DNA of 64,000 nt from Mycolicibacterium lacusdiani (GCF_021916785.1 NZ_JAKCFC010000006.1:186001-250000), one strand, 5' to 3'; counted from the stretch's first letter, positions 34,579 to 44,562 are shown. The notes: generated by a model from the letters alone, not told the origin. Numbers and translations are program-made.

Positions 34579-35355
34579 TCAGCCCAGTCGGTCGCGGATC
34601 ACCAAGGCCGTGTCAGCCGGTTTCGCCAAGGGCACCATGTGGTCGCAGTCCCACTCCAGCAGCGTGAAGTCGGTGCTGGCGTCGAGGGCGGCGACCAACT
34701 CGTCGGTGGCATAGGGCGGTTGGGTGCGGGTCGCCCGGATCAGGGTCGTCGGGGTGCCGTCGCGCGGAACGGGCACCGGCCGGGTCAGTTCGCTCCAGTA
34801 CGACAGCATCGCGGGCACGCTGATGCGCCACCCGACGCGTCCGTTCGGCAGGTCGATCAGGTGTTCGTCGAGTTCGCGTTCGAGTTCCGCGTCGTCGACC
34901 TCGCCCCAGGAGCCGTCGAGCTTCTCGGCCCTCGCCTCGGCGCGGTCGGCGTAGTCGGGCGAGGAGTACATCTGGTCGGCGATCTCCCGCATCCACGCTC
35001 CGTCGAGCCCGACGGCGGGATCGAGCAGCACCAGCGAGCCGATGAGATCCGGCCGTGCCGCAGCGAGATTGAGTGCGACGGCACCTCCGAACGAGTGACC
35101 GACCACCACCACCGGTGCGCCGCCCTCGGCGTCGAGCAGGGCGGCCAGCGCGGCCACGTTCGCCTCGATGGTCCACGGCGCATCCCACGACGAGCGGCCA
35201 TGGCCGAGCAGGTCCGGAGCGAGCACGCCCACACCCGACAGGTGGTTCTTCGCCAGCGATTCCCACCGTCGGCCGTGTCCGGTCAGACCGTGGACGAGCA
35301 GGACGCGGGCGGGCTCGGGCGAGCCGAAGCGATACACGTGCAGCGGTGAGGTCAC
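34579..35355 (-). CDS. lipV: Alpha/beta hydrolase LipV
   Basis: A 258-residue alpha/beta hydrolase. The nucleophile is S88 in VVGHSFGG, the oxyanion loop is VHGLTGHG (residues 21-28), and the catalytic His lies in DCDHMVP near the C-terminus. The M. tuberculosis orthologue Rv3203 is classed as a lipase/esterase. GTG 35355 opens at TSPLHVYRFG. There is no signal peptide, so it acts in the cytosol. It heads a two-gene unit with the ATL gene and is divergent from adnA across ~60 nt. Confidence 0.92.
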   Translation of the reverse strand: MTSPLHVYRFGSPEPARVLLVHGLTGHGRRWESLAKNHLSGVGVLAPDLLGHGRSSWDAPWTIEANVAALAALLDAEGGAPVVVVGHSFGGAVALNLAAARPDLIGSLVLLDPAVGLDGAWMREIADQMYSSPDYADRAEARAEKLDGSWGEVDDAELERELDEHLIDLPNGRVGWRISVPAMLSYWSELTRPVPVPRDGTPTTLIRATRTQPPYATDELVAALDASTDFTLLEWDCDHMVPLAKPADTALVIRDRLG

Positions 35356-35417
35356 CCCCCGATGCTGCCAGCCCGAGGTAAGGGCCTCTTGTCGGACCCC
35401 CGTGGTGTCATTTCACC

Positions 35418-38400
35418 GTGCCCGCCTCACACACCGCGTTGACGCCCGAGTCGCTGACCGAACCCGGCCTGCGTGGCACCGTGCGGCTACTCGGCGGTCC
35501 CGGCACCGGCAAGTCGACGCTGCTGGTGCACACGGCGGCGGCGCACGTGGCTGCCGGGACCGATCCGGAATCCGTTCTCCTGCTGACGGGTTCCGCGACG
35601 CTCGGCGGCCGGGCGCGCGCCGCTGTGACGGCCGCGCTCCTGAGCACCGGCGGACCCGTCGCGGTGCGCGAACCGTTGGTGCGCACCGTGCACTCCTACG
35701 CCTTCGCCGTGCTGCGCCTCGCCGCCCAGCGCAACGGGGACCCGCCGCCGCGGCTCGTCACCAGCGCCGAGCAGGACGGCATCATCCGCGAGATGCTGGC
35801 AGGCGACGTGGAGGACGGCGCGGCATCGTCGGTGGACTGGCCGGCCTCGCTGCGTCCGGCGCTGAGCACGGTGGGCTTCGCCACCGAACTGCGCGACCTG
35901 CTGGCACGGTGCACCGAGCGTGGCGTCGATCCCGTTGCGCTGCAACGCCTCGGCAGGCGCATGAGTCGCCCGGAGTGGATCGCCGCGGGTCAGTTCGCGC
36001 AGTCCTACGAGCAGATCATGCTGCTGCGCTCCGCCGTGGGCATGGCGGCGCCGCAGGCCACGGTCCCGGCGCTGGGTGCGGCCGAACTCGTCGGCGCCGC
36101 GCTCGACGCGCTGGCCGCCGACCCCGACCTGCTCGCTGCCGAGCGAGCCAGGATCAAGCTGCTGCTCGTCGACGACGCGCAGCACCTCGACCCGCAGGCC
36201 GCCCTACTCGTCCGGGTGCTGGCCGCAGGCGCCGAACTCGCCGTCATTGCAGGCGATCCCCACCAGACGGTGTACGGCTACCGCGGCGCGGACCCGGCAC
36301 TGCTCGAGCCCGGCGACGAACCGGCGATCGTGCTGACCCGGTCGCACCGCTGCGCCCCGGCCGTGGCCCGCGCCGTCGCGGGCGTGGCGAGTCGGCTGCC
36401 CGGCGTGGACGAGGTCAGGCACCTCGCCGCGGTCGACGACCGACCCGGGTCGGTGGCGGTGCGCATCGCGGCCACCTCGCACGCGGAGTCCGCCCTCATC
36501 GCCGACGCGCTGCGACGCGCACACCTCGTCGACGGCGTGCCGTGGTCGCAGATGGCGGTCATCGTCCGGTCGGTGCCGAGGGCGGGCACGGCACTCGCCC
36601 GCGCGTTGACGGCTGCGGGCGTGCCGGTGGAGCAGCCGTCCCCCTCCTCGCCGCTGGCCGAGCACCCGGTCGTCGCGAGTCTGCTGCTGGTGCTCGACGC
36701 CGTGGCGGACGGCCTGACCGGTGCGGCCGCGACGGCGTTGCTCACCGGCCCGCTGGGCGGGGTCGACCCGGTCTCGCTGCGCCAGTTGCGTCGTACGCTG
36801 CGCCGCGCGGACGGCAGCACACCGCCGCGGGAATTCGCCGACCTGCTGCTCGACGCGCTGGAGGGCCGCGGGCCGGAGCTGCCAGACCACCTCGCCCGGC
36901 CCGTTCGGCGCGTCCGGTCGGTGCTGACGGCGGCCCGCCGCAGCCAGCGCGACGACCTCGATCCGCGCTTCGTGCTGTGGCAGGCGTGGCACCAGTGCGG
37001 TCTGCAGCGTCGGTGGCTCACCGCCGTCGAGCGTGGCGGTTCCTCGGCCGGGCAGGCCGGCCGCGACCTCGACGCCGTCACCGCCCTCTTCGACGTCGCC
37101 GAGCAGTACGTCACCCGCACCACCGGTGCGTCGCTTGCCGGCTTGGTTGACCACGTGCGTGCCATGACGCTGCCCGCTCCGGCGCGCGGTGAGGTGGCGC
37201 CGGGGGAGACGGTGGCAGTGCTCAGCGCGCACTCCGCGCTCGGCCGCGAGTGGGAGTTCGTGATCGTCGCGGGCGTGCAGGAAGGGTTGTGGCCCAACAC
37301 CGTTCCGCGTGGCGGCATTCTCGGCACGCAGCGGCTGGTCGACGTCCTCGACGGTGTCGTCGACGGACCGGACACCCCCGTCTCGAGCACGGCGCCGCTG
37401 CTGGCCGAGGAGCGCCGTCTGCTGGTCGCCGCGCTCGGACGGGCACGCAGCCACGTCCTGGTCACCGCGGTCGACAGCGACGAAGGCGACGAGGCGATGC
37501 TGCCGTCGACGTTCTGCGACGAGGTCGCGGCGCTGGCCACCGAGCGGCCCGACGCCGACGCCGCGCCGCTGCTGGCTCCCCGCGTGCTCGCACCCACCGC
37601 TGTGGTCGGCCGCCTGCGCGCGGTGGTGTGTGCACCCGCCGAGGCTGTCGACCCGCGCTCACGTGCCTGTGCGGCAACGCAGTTGGCACGCCTCGCCGCG
37701 GCGGGCGTGGCGGGGGCGACCCCGGACCAGTGGCATGCCACCACCACGCCGTCCACCGAGGCGCCGCTGTGGGAGGGTGACGACCACGTCGTCACGATGT
37801 CGCCGTCGACGTTGCAGACGCTCACCGATTGCCCGCTGAGGTGGCTGCTGGAGCGCCACGGTGGTCAGGACGGCCGCGACGTGCGGTCGGCGCTGGGCTC
37901 CGTCGTGCACGCGCTGGTGTCGGACTCGTCCAAGAGCGAGGACCAGATGCTGGCCGACCTCGAAACGCTCTGGACTGCACTGCCCTTCGACGCCGAGTGG
38001 TACTCCGCCAACGAGCTGGGCAGACACCGGACCATGCTGTCGGCGTTCACCAAGTGGCGCGCCCAGACCCGTGGCGAACTGACCGAGGTGGGTACCGAGA
38101 TCGAGGTCGACGGGGTCGTCGCGCCCGTCGACGGGAACGGTCCGGCCGTGCGGGTGCGCGGGCGCGTCGACCGGCTCGAGCGCGATGCCGAGGACCGGCT
38201 GGTGGTCGTCGACCTCAAGACCGGCAAATCACCGGTCAGCAAGGACGATGCGCAACGGCACGCCCAGCTCGCGACCTACCAGCTGGCGGTGGCCGAGGGA
38301 CTGGTGCCCCATGGCGATCAGGCGGGCGGCGGTCGGCTCGTGTACCTGGGCAAGATCGGCTCGGCGGGCCCGGCCGAGCGCGAGCAGGATCCGATGACCG

Positions 38401-38552
38401 ACGACGCCCAGGCGCAGTGGCGCCAGACCGTGGGGGAGGCCGCCTCCGCCACGCAGGGCCCGCACTTCACCGCGCGGGTCAACGACGGCTGCGCGCACTG
38501 CCCGGTGCGCGCGATGTGCCCGGCGCAGGCCGCGATGGAGGGACGCCCGTGA
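35418..38552 (+). CDS. adnA: AdnA subunit of the AdnAB helicase-nuclease
   Basis: A 1044-residue subunit of the mycobacterial double-strand-break resection motor. The N-terminal UvrD-like module has LGGPGTGKST (residues ~26-35) but a degenerate DEXX box (VDDAQHLD), consistent with AdnB being the main motor. The C-terminal RecB-family nuclease has D932 and K934 in VVDLKTG. An AddB-like iron-sulfur set, C805, C1025, C1028 and C1034, brackets the nuclease. GTG 35418 is the start. adnB begins inside its stop codon (GTGA). Orthologue of Rv3202c. Confidence 0.97.
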   Translation: MPASHTALTPESLTEPGLRGTVRLLGGPGTGKSTLLVHTAAAHVAAGTDPESVLLLTGSATLGGRARAAVTAALLSTGGPVAVREPLVRTVHSYAFAVLRLAAQRNGDPPPRLVTSAEQDGIIREMLAGDVEDGAASSVDWPASLRPALSTVGFATELRDLLARCTERGVDPVALQRLGRRMSRPEWIAAGQFAQSYEQIMLLRSAVGMAAPQATVPALGAAELVGAALDALAADPDLLAAERARIKLLLVDDAQHLDPQAALLVRVLAAGAELAVIAGDPHQTVYGYRGADPALLEPGDEPAIVLTRSHRCAPAVARAVAGVASRLPGVDEVRHLAAVDDRPGSVAVRIAATSHAESALIADALRRAHLVDGVPWSQMAVIVRSVPRAGTALARALTAAGVPVEQPSPSSPLAEHPVVASLLLVLDAVADGLTGAAATALLTGPLGGVDPVSLRQLRRTLRRADGSTPPREFADLLLDALEGRGPELPDHLARPVRRVRSVLTAARRSQRDDLDPRFVLWQAWHQCGLQRRWLTAVERGGSSAGQAGRDLDAVTALFDVAEQYVTRTTGASLAGLVDHVRAMTLPAPARGEVAPGETVAVLSAHSALGREWEFVIVAGVQEGLWPNTVPRGGILGTQRLVDVLDGVVDGPDTPVSSTAPLLAEERRLLVAALGRARSHVLVTAVDSDEGDEAMLPSTFCDEVAALATERPDADAAPLLAPRVLAPTAVVGRLRAVVCAPAEAVDPRSRACAATQLARLAAAGVAGATPDQWHATTTPSTEAPLWEGDDHVVTMSPSTLQTLTDCPLRWLLERHGGQDGRDVRSALGSVVHALVSDSSKSEDQMLADLETLWTALPFDAEWYSANELGRHRTMLSAFTKWRAQTRGELTEVGTEIEVDGVVAPVDGNGPAVRVRGRVDRLERDAEDRLVVVDLKTGKSPVSKDDAQRHAQLATYQLAVAEGLVPHGDQAGGGRLVYLGKIGSAGPAEREQDPMTDDAQAQWRQTVGEAASATQGPHFTARVNDGCAHCPVRAMCPAQAAMEGRP

Positions 38553-41500
38553 CACCGCGTTACAGCCCAGCAGAACTCGCCGACGCGCTCGGCATCTTCG
38601 CGCCCACCGAGGAGCAGGCGGCCGTCATCGCCGCGCCGCCTGGGCCGCTGGTCGTGATCGCCGGTGCCGGCGCGGGCAAGACCGAGACGATGGCCGCCCG
38701 GGTGGTGTGGCTGGTCGCCAACGGGTATGCCACGCCGGGGCAGGTGCTGGGGCTGACGTTCACGCGCAAGGCCGCAGGCCAACTGCTGCGCAGGGTGCGC
38801 ACCCGGCTGTCGCGGCTGGCGGGCGTGGGCCTGGCTGCCGGCGCGCCGAGCATCGAGGAGCACGCCACCGTGAGCACGTATCACGCGTTCGCCGGAACGC
38901 TGCTGCGCGACCACGGGCTGCTGCTTCCCGTCGAGCCCTCCACCCGGCTGATCACCGAGACGGAGCTGTGGCAGTTGGCCTTTCGGGTGGTGTGCGAACA
39001 CCCCGGCGCGCTGGACACCGAGAAGTCTCCCGCTGCGATCACGGCGATGGTGCTGCGGCTGTCGGGTCAGCTCGCCGAGCACCTCGTCGACACGGGGCAG
39101 CTGCGTGACACCCACCTGGAGCTGGAACGGCTGGTGCACACGCTGCCTCCCGGTCCGCGGCAACGCGACACCGGCCCGAATCAGTCGCTGCTCAAGATGC
39201 TCGGCACGCAGACCGAGCGCACCGTTCTGATCCCGATGATCGACGCGCTGCACGAGCGCATGGGGGCCGAGAACGTCATGGACTTCGGCATGCAGATGTC
39301 GTCGGCCGCGCGACTGGCGGAGCGCTTCCCGCGGGTCGGGGCGGAATTGCGCGCCCGGTACCGCGTCGTCCTGCTCGACGAGTACCAGGACACCGGGCAT
39401 GCGCAGCGCGTCGCGCTCTCGTCGCTGTTCGGTGGGGGCGTCGACGACGATCTGGCGCTGACCGCAGTGGGCGACCCGATCCAGTCGATCTACGGGTGGC
39501 GGGGGGCCTCGGCCACGAACCTGCCCCGGTTCACGACCGACTTCCCGCTGTCCGACGGAACCCCTGCCCCCACCCTCGAATTGCGCACCAGTTGGCGCAA
39601 TCCGCCCAGCGCCCTGCACCTGGCCAACGCCGTGTCCGCGGAGGCCCGTCGCCGATCGGTCGAGGTGCGCGAACTGCTGCCGAGGCCCGACGCGCAGCCC
39701 GGCACGATCCGCGCCACGCTGCACTCCGACGTATCGGTCGAACGCGACTGGGTGGCAGACCAATTGGCGCGTGCCCACCACGCCGCGCTCGAGGCGGGCG
39801 AGGCTGTGCCGACCGCCGCGGTGCTGGTGCGCCGCAACGCCGACGCGGTGCCCATGGCCGACGCGCTCACCGAGCGCGGCGTGCCGGTCGAGGTCGTCGG
39901 TCTCGCGGGGCTGCTCGCGATACCCGAGGTGGCCGACGTGGTCGCGACGCTGCGGCTCGCCGCCGAGCCCATGGCGGGCGCCGCGGCGGTGCGCGTGCTG
40001 ACCGGGCCGCGGTGGCGTCTCGGCGCCGCCGACCTGGCAGCGCTGTGGCGGCGCGCGGTCGAACTGGACCGGCTCGACACCGCTCGGGATCGCAGCTCGA
40101 TCGGCGACATCGTCGCGTCGGCCGCCCCTGACGCCGACGCCGCGTGCCTCGCGGACGCCATCTGCGATCCCGGCCCGGCCGACCGCTACTCCACCGAGGG
40201 CTACCGCCGGATCGTCGCGCTGAGCCGTGAGCTGACGATGCTGCGCGGCCAGTTGCATCACCCACTGCCGGAACTCGTCGCGGAGGTGCGCCGGACGATG
40301 GGCGTCGACACCGAAGTCCGAGCGGCGCAAGCCGTTTCGGCCGATTGGACGGGGTCCGAGCACCTCGACGCGTTCGCCGACGTGGTGGCCGACTACGCCG
40401 CGCGCCCCTCGGCGACGGTCGCAGGACTGCTCGCGTACCTCGACGCCGCGGCCGAGGTGGAGAACGGTCTGGCCCCGGCCGACGTCTCGGTGTCGCGCGA
40501 CCGCGTGCAGATCCTCACCGTGCACGCCGCCAAGGGCCTGGAGTGGCAGATCGTCGCGGTCCCGCACCTCAGCGGCCGGGTGTTCCCGTCTTCGGCGATG
40601 GCGCGCACCTGGCTCAGCGACGCGGGCGACCTCCCGCCCCTGCTGCGCGGTGACCGGGCCACGCTGTCCGAACACGGCGTCCCGGTGCTCGACACGTCCG
40701 ACGTCAACGACCGCAAGGCACTGTCGGACAAGATCACCGAGCACAAGCGCACCCTCGATCAGCGCCGGGGCGACGAGGAGCGACGGCTGCTGTACGTGGC
40801 CCTCACCCGCGCCGAGGACACCCTGCTGCTGTCCGGTCACCACTGGGGCGCCACGGAGTCCAAGCCCCGCGGGCCGTCGGAGTTCCTGCTGGAGATCAAG
40901 GACGTCATCGACGAGGCGGCCGCCGCGGGTCAGCCGTGCGGCGTCGTCGAGCACTGGGCACCGGCACCCGCCGACGGGGAACCCAATCCGCTGCGCGACG
41001 AGGTGATCGAACGGCAGTGGCCCGGCGGCCGGTCCGGCGCCCACGACGTCGAAGCGGGCGCCGCACTCGTCGCGCGCGCACTCGCGGGGGATCTTGCGCA
41101 GCCGGTCCCCACCGAGCCCAGAGGGGAGATTCCGGACGTCGACGACGCCCAGGCGTGGGAGGCCGACGTCGACGCGCTGCTCGCCGAGCGGCAGAAGGCC
41201 GCGCACCGGCCGCCGCCCGCCCTGCCCGCCCACCTGTCGGTCAGCGCGCTCGTCGACGTGGGACGCGATCCCGACGGCGCCCTGCGTCGGCTGCAGCGCA
41301 GGCTGCCCGCGCGTCCCGACCCACATGCCCTGCTGGGTACGGCGTTCCACGACTGGGTGCAGCGCTTCTTCCACGCCGAGCGGTTGTTCGACCTCGAGGA
41401 CCTGCCCGGTGCGGTCGACGGCGAACTCGGTCGCGTCGAGTCCGACCGGCTGGCCGAACTGCAGGCCGCGTTCGCGACGTCCGCGTGGGCGTCGCGAACG

Positions 41501-41818
41501 CCCACCGACGTCGAGGTGCCGTTCGACATGGTCGTCGGCGCCACGGTCGTGCGGGGTCGCATCGACGCGGTGTTCGCCGACGACGACGGCGGGTTCACCG
41601 TCGTCGACTGGAAGACCGGCGACCCCCCGGCCGACGACGAGGACCTGCGCCACAACGCCGTTCAGCTGGCCGTGTACCGGTTGGCGTGGGCCGCCACCCA
41701 CGGCATCGAGCCCGCGATGGTCAGGGCGGCGTTCCACTATGTGCGCAGCGGTGTCACCGTGACGCCCGACGAACTGCCCGACGCCGCGGAACTCGCGACG
41801 CTGCTCGAGGTCGCCTAG
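38549..41818 (+). CDS. adnB: AdnB subunit of the AdnAB helicase-nuclease
   Basis: A 1089-residue UvrD-like helicase fused to a RecB-type nuclease; it is the ATP-driven translocase of the AdnAB dimer. Motifs: Walker A AGAGAGKTE, LLDEYQDTGH, GDPIQSIYGWRGA, the HAAKGLEW segment, VALTRAEDTL, and the nuclease D1020/K1022 in VVDWKTG. GTG 38549 overlaps the adnA stop by four bases, ensuring coupled synthesis. Its TAG stop shares the CTAG tetramer with the stop of the opposing DoxX-like gene. Orthologue of Rv3201c. Confidence 0.97.
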   Translation: MTPRYSPAELADALGIFAPTEEQAAVIAAPPGPLVVIAGAGAGKTETMAARVVWLVANGYATPGQVLGLTFTRKAAGQLLRRVRTRLSRLAGVGLAAGAPSIEEHATVSTYHAFAGTLLRDHGLLLPVEPSTRLITETELWQLAFRVVCEHPGALDTEKSPAAITAMVLRLSGQLAEHLVDTGQLRDTHLELERLVHTLPPGPRQRDTGPNQSLLKMLGTQTERTVLIPMIDALHERMGAENVMDFGMQMSSAARLAERFPRVGAELRARYRVVLLDEYQDTGHAQRVALSSLFGGGVDDDLALTAVGDPIQSIYGWRGASATNLPRFTTDFPLSDGTPAPTLELRTSWRNPPSALHLANAVSAEARRRSVEVRELLPRPDAQPGTIRATLHSDVSVERDWVADQLARAHHAALEAGEAVPTAAVLVRRNADAVPMADALTERGVPVEVVGLAGLLAIPEVADVVATLRLAAEPMAGAAAVRVLTGPRWRLGAADLAALWRRAVELDRLDTARDRSSIGDIVASAAPDADAACLADAICDPGPADRYSTEGYRRIVALSRELTMLRGQLHHPLPELVAEVRRTMGVDTEVRAAQAVSADWTGSEHLDAFADVVADYAARPSATVAGLLAYLDAAAEVENGLAPADVSVSRDRVQILTVHAAKGLEWQIVAVPHLSGRVFPSSAMARTWLSDAGDLPPLLRGDRATLSEHGVPVLDTSDVNDRKALSDKITEHKRTLDQRRGDEERRLLYVALTRAEDTLLLSGHHWGATESKPRGPSEFLLEIKDVIDEAAAAGQPCGVVEHWAPAPADGEPNPLRDEVIERQWPGGRSGAHDVEAGAALVARALAGDLAQPVPTEPRGEIPDVDDAQAWEADVDALLAERQKAAHRPPPALPAHLSVSALVDVGRDPDGALRRLQRRLPARPDPHALLGTAFHDWVQRFFHAERLFDLEDLPGAVDGELGRVESDRLAELQAAFATSAWASRTPTDVEVPFDMVVGATVVRGRIDAVFADDDGGFTVVDWKTGDPPADDEDLRHNAVQLAVYRLAWAATHGIEPAMVRAAFHYVRSGVTVTPDELPDAAELATLLEVA

Positions 41819-42216
41819 CGCGGGGTGTTGCGGTAGACCTTCAGCGCCTGCATCACCATCGGCACCTGCAGCGGCAGACGGGCGATGGCGCCGATGCGTG
41901 CCGGCCAGCCCTTGCTCCACCACAGGCGGACCATGTTGACGTTGGCGGGGAAGACGGCGAGGTACAGCGCGATCGCGGCCAGTGCGCCGAGGCGGCGCGT
42001 CCTGGGCACCAGCAGCAGTGCGCCGGTCGCGACCTCCGCGACGCCCGAGGCGTGCGTGTAGACCCGTGCGCTGCCGGGCAGTTCGGCGGGAACGATGGTG
42101 TCGAACGGCTTGGGAGCCACGAAGTGCAGGGCGCCCATGCCGACCAGCATCGCTCCCATTCGCTGCGCGGTGGCCTGGCTACTGGTGTCGACGCGCGATG
42201 GCGTGAGGGAGGTCAT
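41815..42216 (-). CDS. DoxX-like small integral membrane protein
   Basis: A 133-residue protein with DoxX-family layout: an N-terminal helix at MGAMLVGMGALHFVAP, the small-residue segment ASGVAEVATGALLLV, a RRLGALAAIALYLAVFPANV helix, and a basic C-terminal end. The family is loosely linked to membrane redox or thiol stress complexes. ATG 42216 is preceded by GAGGGAGG. It is convergent with adnB (shared CTAG) and divergent from the potassium channel gene. I do not know an Rv counterpart at this exact place. Confidence 0.82.
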   Translation of the reverse strand: MTSLTPSRVDTSSQATAQRMGAMLVGMGALHFVAPKPFDTIVPAELPGSARVYTHASGVAEVATGALLLVPRTRRLGALAAIALYLAVFPANVNMVRLWWSKGWPARIGAIARLPLQVPMVMQALKVYRNTPR

Positions 42217-42261
42217 GGTTACATTGTGCTGTGCAGCGCCTTCGGCTAGTGATGGGGCCTC

Positions 42262-43359
42262 GTGGCGAGGGGTAAGTTGCGTCGCCGCCTCCAGCGGCTC
42301 GACCAGGAGAACCTGGACGCACGACATGACGCAGCCCTTGGCGACGTGCTGTCGATCCCCGAGGACTTCGTCAGCCCGGCGCGCAGGATCGCGATGCGGG
42401 TCCTGTACGCGCTGGCGGCATTGGTAGCGGCGGTCCTGATCGTGTACTTCGACCGGCACGGTTACCGCGACATCGCGTCGACGCCGGAGGAGAGCGATCC
42501 GCTGTCGTTCCTGGACTGCCTGTACTACGCCACCGTGTCACTGTCGACGACGGGTTATGGCGACATCACCCCGTACACGGAATCGGCGCGGCTCATCAAC
42601 GTCCTGGTGATCACACCGCTGCGGGTGGCGTTCCTGATCGTGCTCATCGGCACCACCGTCGAAACGCTGACCACCCAGTCGCGGCAGGCGTTGAAGATTC
42701 AGCGTTGGAGGAAGAGCGTGCGCAATCACACCGTCGTCGTCGGATACGGCACCAAGGGCCGCACCGCCGTGGCCGCGATGATCAGCGACGGCGTCGCGCC
42801 GGGAAACATCGTGGTGGTCGAACAGGACGACTACCCGCTCGAGCGGGCGAAGGCCGCAGGCCTCGTCACCGTGCGAGGCAACGCGACGAAGGCGGAGGCG
42901 CTACGACTGGCGAGCGTTCAGCACGCCGACACCATCATCGTGGCGGCCAACAGTGACTCCGACGCCGTGCTGGTCACCCTTACCGCCCGCGAACTCGCAC
43001 CGAAGGCCAAGATCATCACCGCCGTTCGTGAGTCCGAGAATCAGCACCTGCTCAAGCAGTCCGGCGCCGACACCACCGTCGTGACCTCGGAGACGGCGGG
43101 CCGGCTGCTGGGCATCGCCAAGCAGACCCCCAGCGTGGTCGAGGTCATGGAAGACCTGCTGACCCCTGATGCCGGCTTCGCGATCGCCGAGCGTCCGGTG
43201 ACCGCCAAGGAGGTCGGGGCGTCGCCGCGGCACATGAAGGAGATCGTGCTCGGCGTGGTCCGGAACGGGAAACTACTGCGGGTTGATCTGCCGGAGGCCG
43301 ACGCGGTCGAACTCGGCGACAAGCTGCTGGTCATCAAGACCGCCAATTCGGAGGACTGA
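42262..43359 (+). CDS. Potassium channel with RCK (TrkA-N) domain (Rv3200c-like)
   Basis: A 365-residue two-transmembrane K+ channel subunit. TM1 is around residues 44-63, the pore helix and selectivity filter TTGYGD are at 96-101, and TM2 is around 112-135. The cytosolic RCK part begins VVVGYGTKGRTAVAAMI, a Rossmann nucleotide-binding fold, and a RCK_C-like tail ends the protein. MthK/Kch-like tetramers of this kind gate on ligand binding. GTG 42262 follows the divergent DoxX-like gene by ~45 nt. nudC starts 7 nt after the stop, so they are cotranscribed. Confidence 0.93.
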   Translation: MARGKLRRRLQRLDQENLDARHDAALGDVLSIPEDFVSPARRIAMRVLYALAALVAAVLIVYFDRHGYRDIASTPEESDPLSFLDCLYYATVSLSTTGYGDITPYTESARLINVLVITPLRVAFLIVLIGTTVETLTTQSRQALKIQRWRKSVRNHTVVVGYGTKGRTAVAAMISDGVAPGNIVVVEQDDYPLERAKAAGLVTVRGNATKAEALRLASVQHADTIIVAANSDSDAVLVTLTARELAPKAKIITAVRESENQHLLKQSGADTTVVTSETAGRLLGIAKQTPSVVEVMEDLLTPDAGFAIAERPVTAKEVGASPRHMKEIVLGVVRNGKLLRVDLPEADAVELGDKLLVIKTANSED

Positions 43360-43366
43360 CCGCCGC

Positions 43367-44293
43367 ATGACCGACTTCACCCTGCGCAACGTCCCGCTGC
43401 TCTCACGCATCGGTGCCGACCGCGCAGACGTCCTACGCACCGACGTCGACGCCGCCATCGCGGGCTGGCCGGATGCGCTGCTGTTGCGCGTCGACCGGCG
43501 CAACCAGGTGCTGATCTCCGACGGCCGCGTGGTGCTGACCGCCGCCGCCAAGTTCGCCGACCACCCCGACGAGCACGCGGTGTTCCTCGGCCGCATGCCC
43601 GACGGCAGGCACGTCTGGGGCGTGCGGGCTGCGCTGGAGGCGCCCGAGGACCCGACCGCGGAGACCGAGGTGCTCGACCTGCGCCGCGCGGGCACCGTCT
43701 TCGACGACGTCAGCGCGCAGCTGGTCTCGACGGCCACCGCACTGCTCAACTGGCACGACCACGCCCGCTTCAGCCCGGTCGACGGGTCGCCGACGAAGGC
43801 GATCAAGAGCGGCTGGGGCCGGATCAACCCCGGCAACGGCCACGAGGAGTTCCCGCGCATCGACCCGGCGATCATCTGCCTGGTGCACGACGGTCACGAC
43901 CGCGCGGTGCTGGCCCGCCAGACGGTGTGGCCCGAGCGGTTGTTCTCACTGCTCGCCGGTTTCGTCGAGGCGGGCGAGTCGTTTGAGGCCTGCGTGGTCC
44001 GCGAGATCAACGAGGAGGTCGGGCTGTCGGTCACCGACGTCCGCTACCTCGGCAGCCAGCCGTGGCCGTTCCCACGCTCGCTGATGGTCGGGTTCCACGC
44101 CATCGGTGACCCGGAGCAGGAGTTCTCGTTCAACGACGGCGAGATCGCCGAAGCAGGCTGGTTCACCAGGGCCGAGGTCCGCGACGCCCTCGAGAACGGC
44201 GACTGGAGCAGCGACTCGGCGTCACGACTGCTGCTGCCCGGGTCGATCTCGATCGCCAGGGAGATCGTCGAGTCCTGGGCCGCGCTGGACTAA
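43367..44293 (+). CDS. nudC: NADH pyrophosphatase NudC
   Basis: A 308-residue Nudix hydrolase that cleaves NADH/NAD+ and NAD-capped RNA. The Nudix box GFVEAGESFEACVVREINEE(V)GL is at residues 198-220, followed by the NudC signature SQPWPFPRSLM. The zinc-ribbon region between the N-terminal and Nudix domains (FSPVDGSPTKAIKSGW) has no cysteines, so the four-Cys zinc site of the E. coli enzyme is lost. ATG 43367 is directly after the channel gene. Rv3199c in M. tuberculosis has been linked to isoniazid and ethionamide adduct hydrolysis. Confidence 0.96.
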   Translation: MTDFTLRNVPLLSRIGADRADVLRTDVDAAIAGWPDALLLRVDRRNQVLISDGRVVLTAAAKFADHPDEHAVFLGRMPDGRHVWGVRAALEAPEDPTAETEVLDLRRAGTVFDDVSAQLVSTATALLNWHDHARFSPVDGSPTKAIKSGWGRINPGNGHEEFPRIDPAIICLVHDGHDRAVLARQTVWPERLFSLLAGFVEAGESFEACVVREINEEVGLSVTDVRYLGSQPWPFPRSLMVGFHAIGDPEQEFSFNDGEIAEAGWFTRAEVRDALENGDWSSDSASRLLLPGSISIAREIVESWAALD

Positions 44294-44307
44294 CGCCTCG
44301 TCGGACC

Positions 44308-44562
44308 TCAGGCGCCGAGCTTGGCCTTGACCTGCTTGGCGCTCGGGTTCGTCAGCGTGGATCCGTCGGGGAACTTCACGGTCGGCACGACGTGGTTGCC
44401 GTTGTTGACCGATCCGACGAAGTCGGCGGCCTTGGGGTCGGCCTCGATGTCGACCTCGGTCCAGGAGATGCCTTCGGACTTCAGCGCGGTCTTGAGGCGG
44501 GAGCAGAAGCCGCACCACGACGTCGTGTACATGGTCAGGCCCGAAGAAGTTGAAGTGCTCAT
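44308..44562 (-). CDS. mrx1: Mycoredoxin Mrx1
   Basis: An 84-residue glutaredoxin-fold protein that uses mycothiol to reduce mixed disulfides. The active site is C17-G-F-C20 (SWCGFC), the cis-Pro is in HVVPTVKF, and the C-terminal DGSTLTNPS completes the thiol-binding groove. ATG 44562 gives the normal length. It converges with nudC and is divergent from uvrD2 with ~67 nt between them. Corresponds to Rv3198A; mycothiol-linked genes elsewhere belong to the SigH regulon, but no SigH promoter is evident here. Confidence 0.95.
   Translation of the reverse strand: MSTSTSSGLTMYTTSWCGFCSRLKTALKSEGISWTEVDIEADPKAADFVGSVNNGNHVVPTVKFPDGSTLTNPSAKQVKAKLGA

Noticed and set aside
35168..37150. 660-codon plus-strand frame overlapping lipV and adnA
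   Set aside because: Arg-rich shadow frame of adnA with no recognisable domain.
37829..38548. N-terminal extension of AdnB
   Set aside because: It is a shadow of the adnA 3' end in another frame. AdnB similarity starts at GTG 38549.
38318..41923. 1201-codon open frame on the minus strand
   Set aside because: It is exactly antisense to adnB/adnA, His/Arg/Gln-rich with no recognisable domain, a typical product of high-GC third-position bias.
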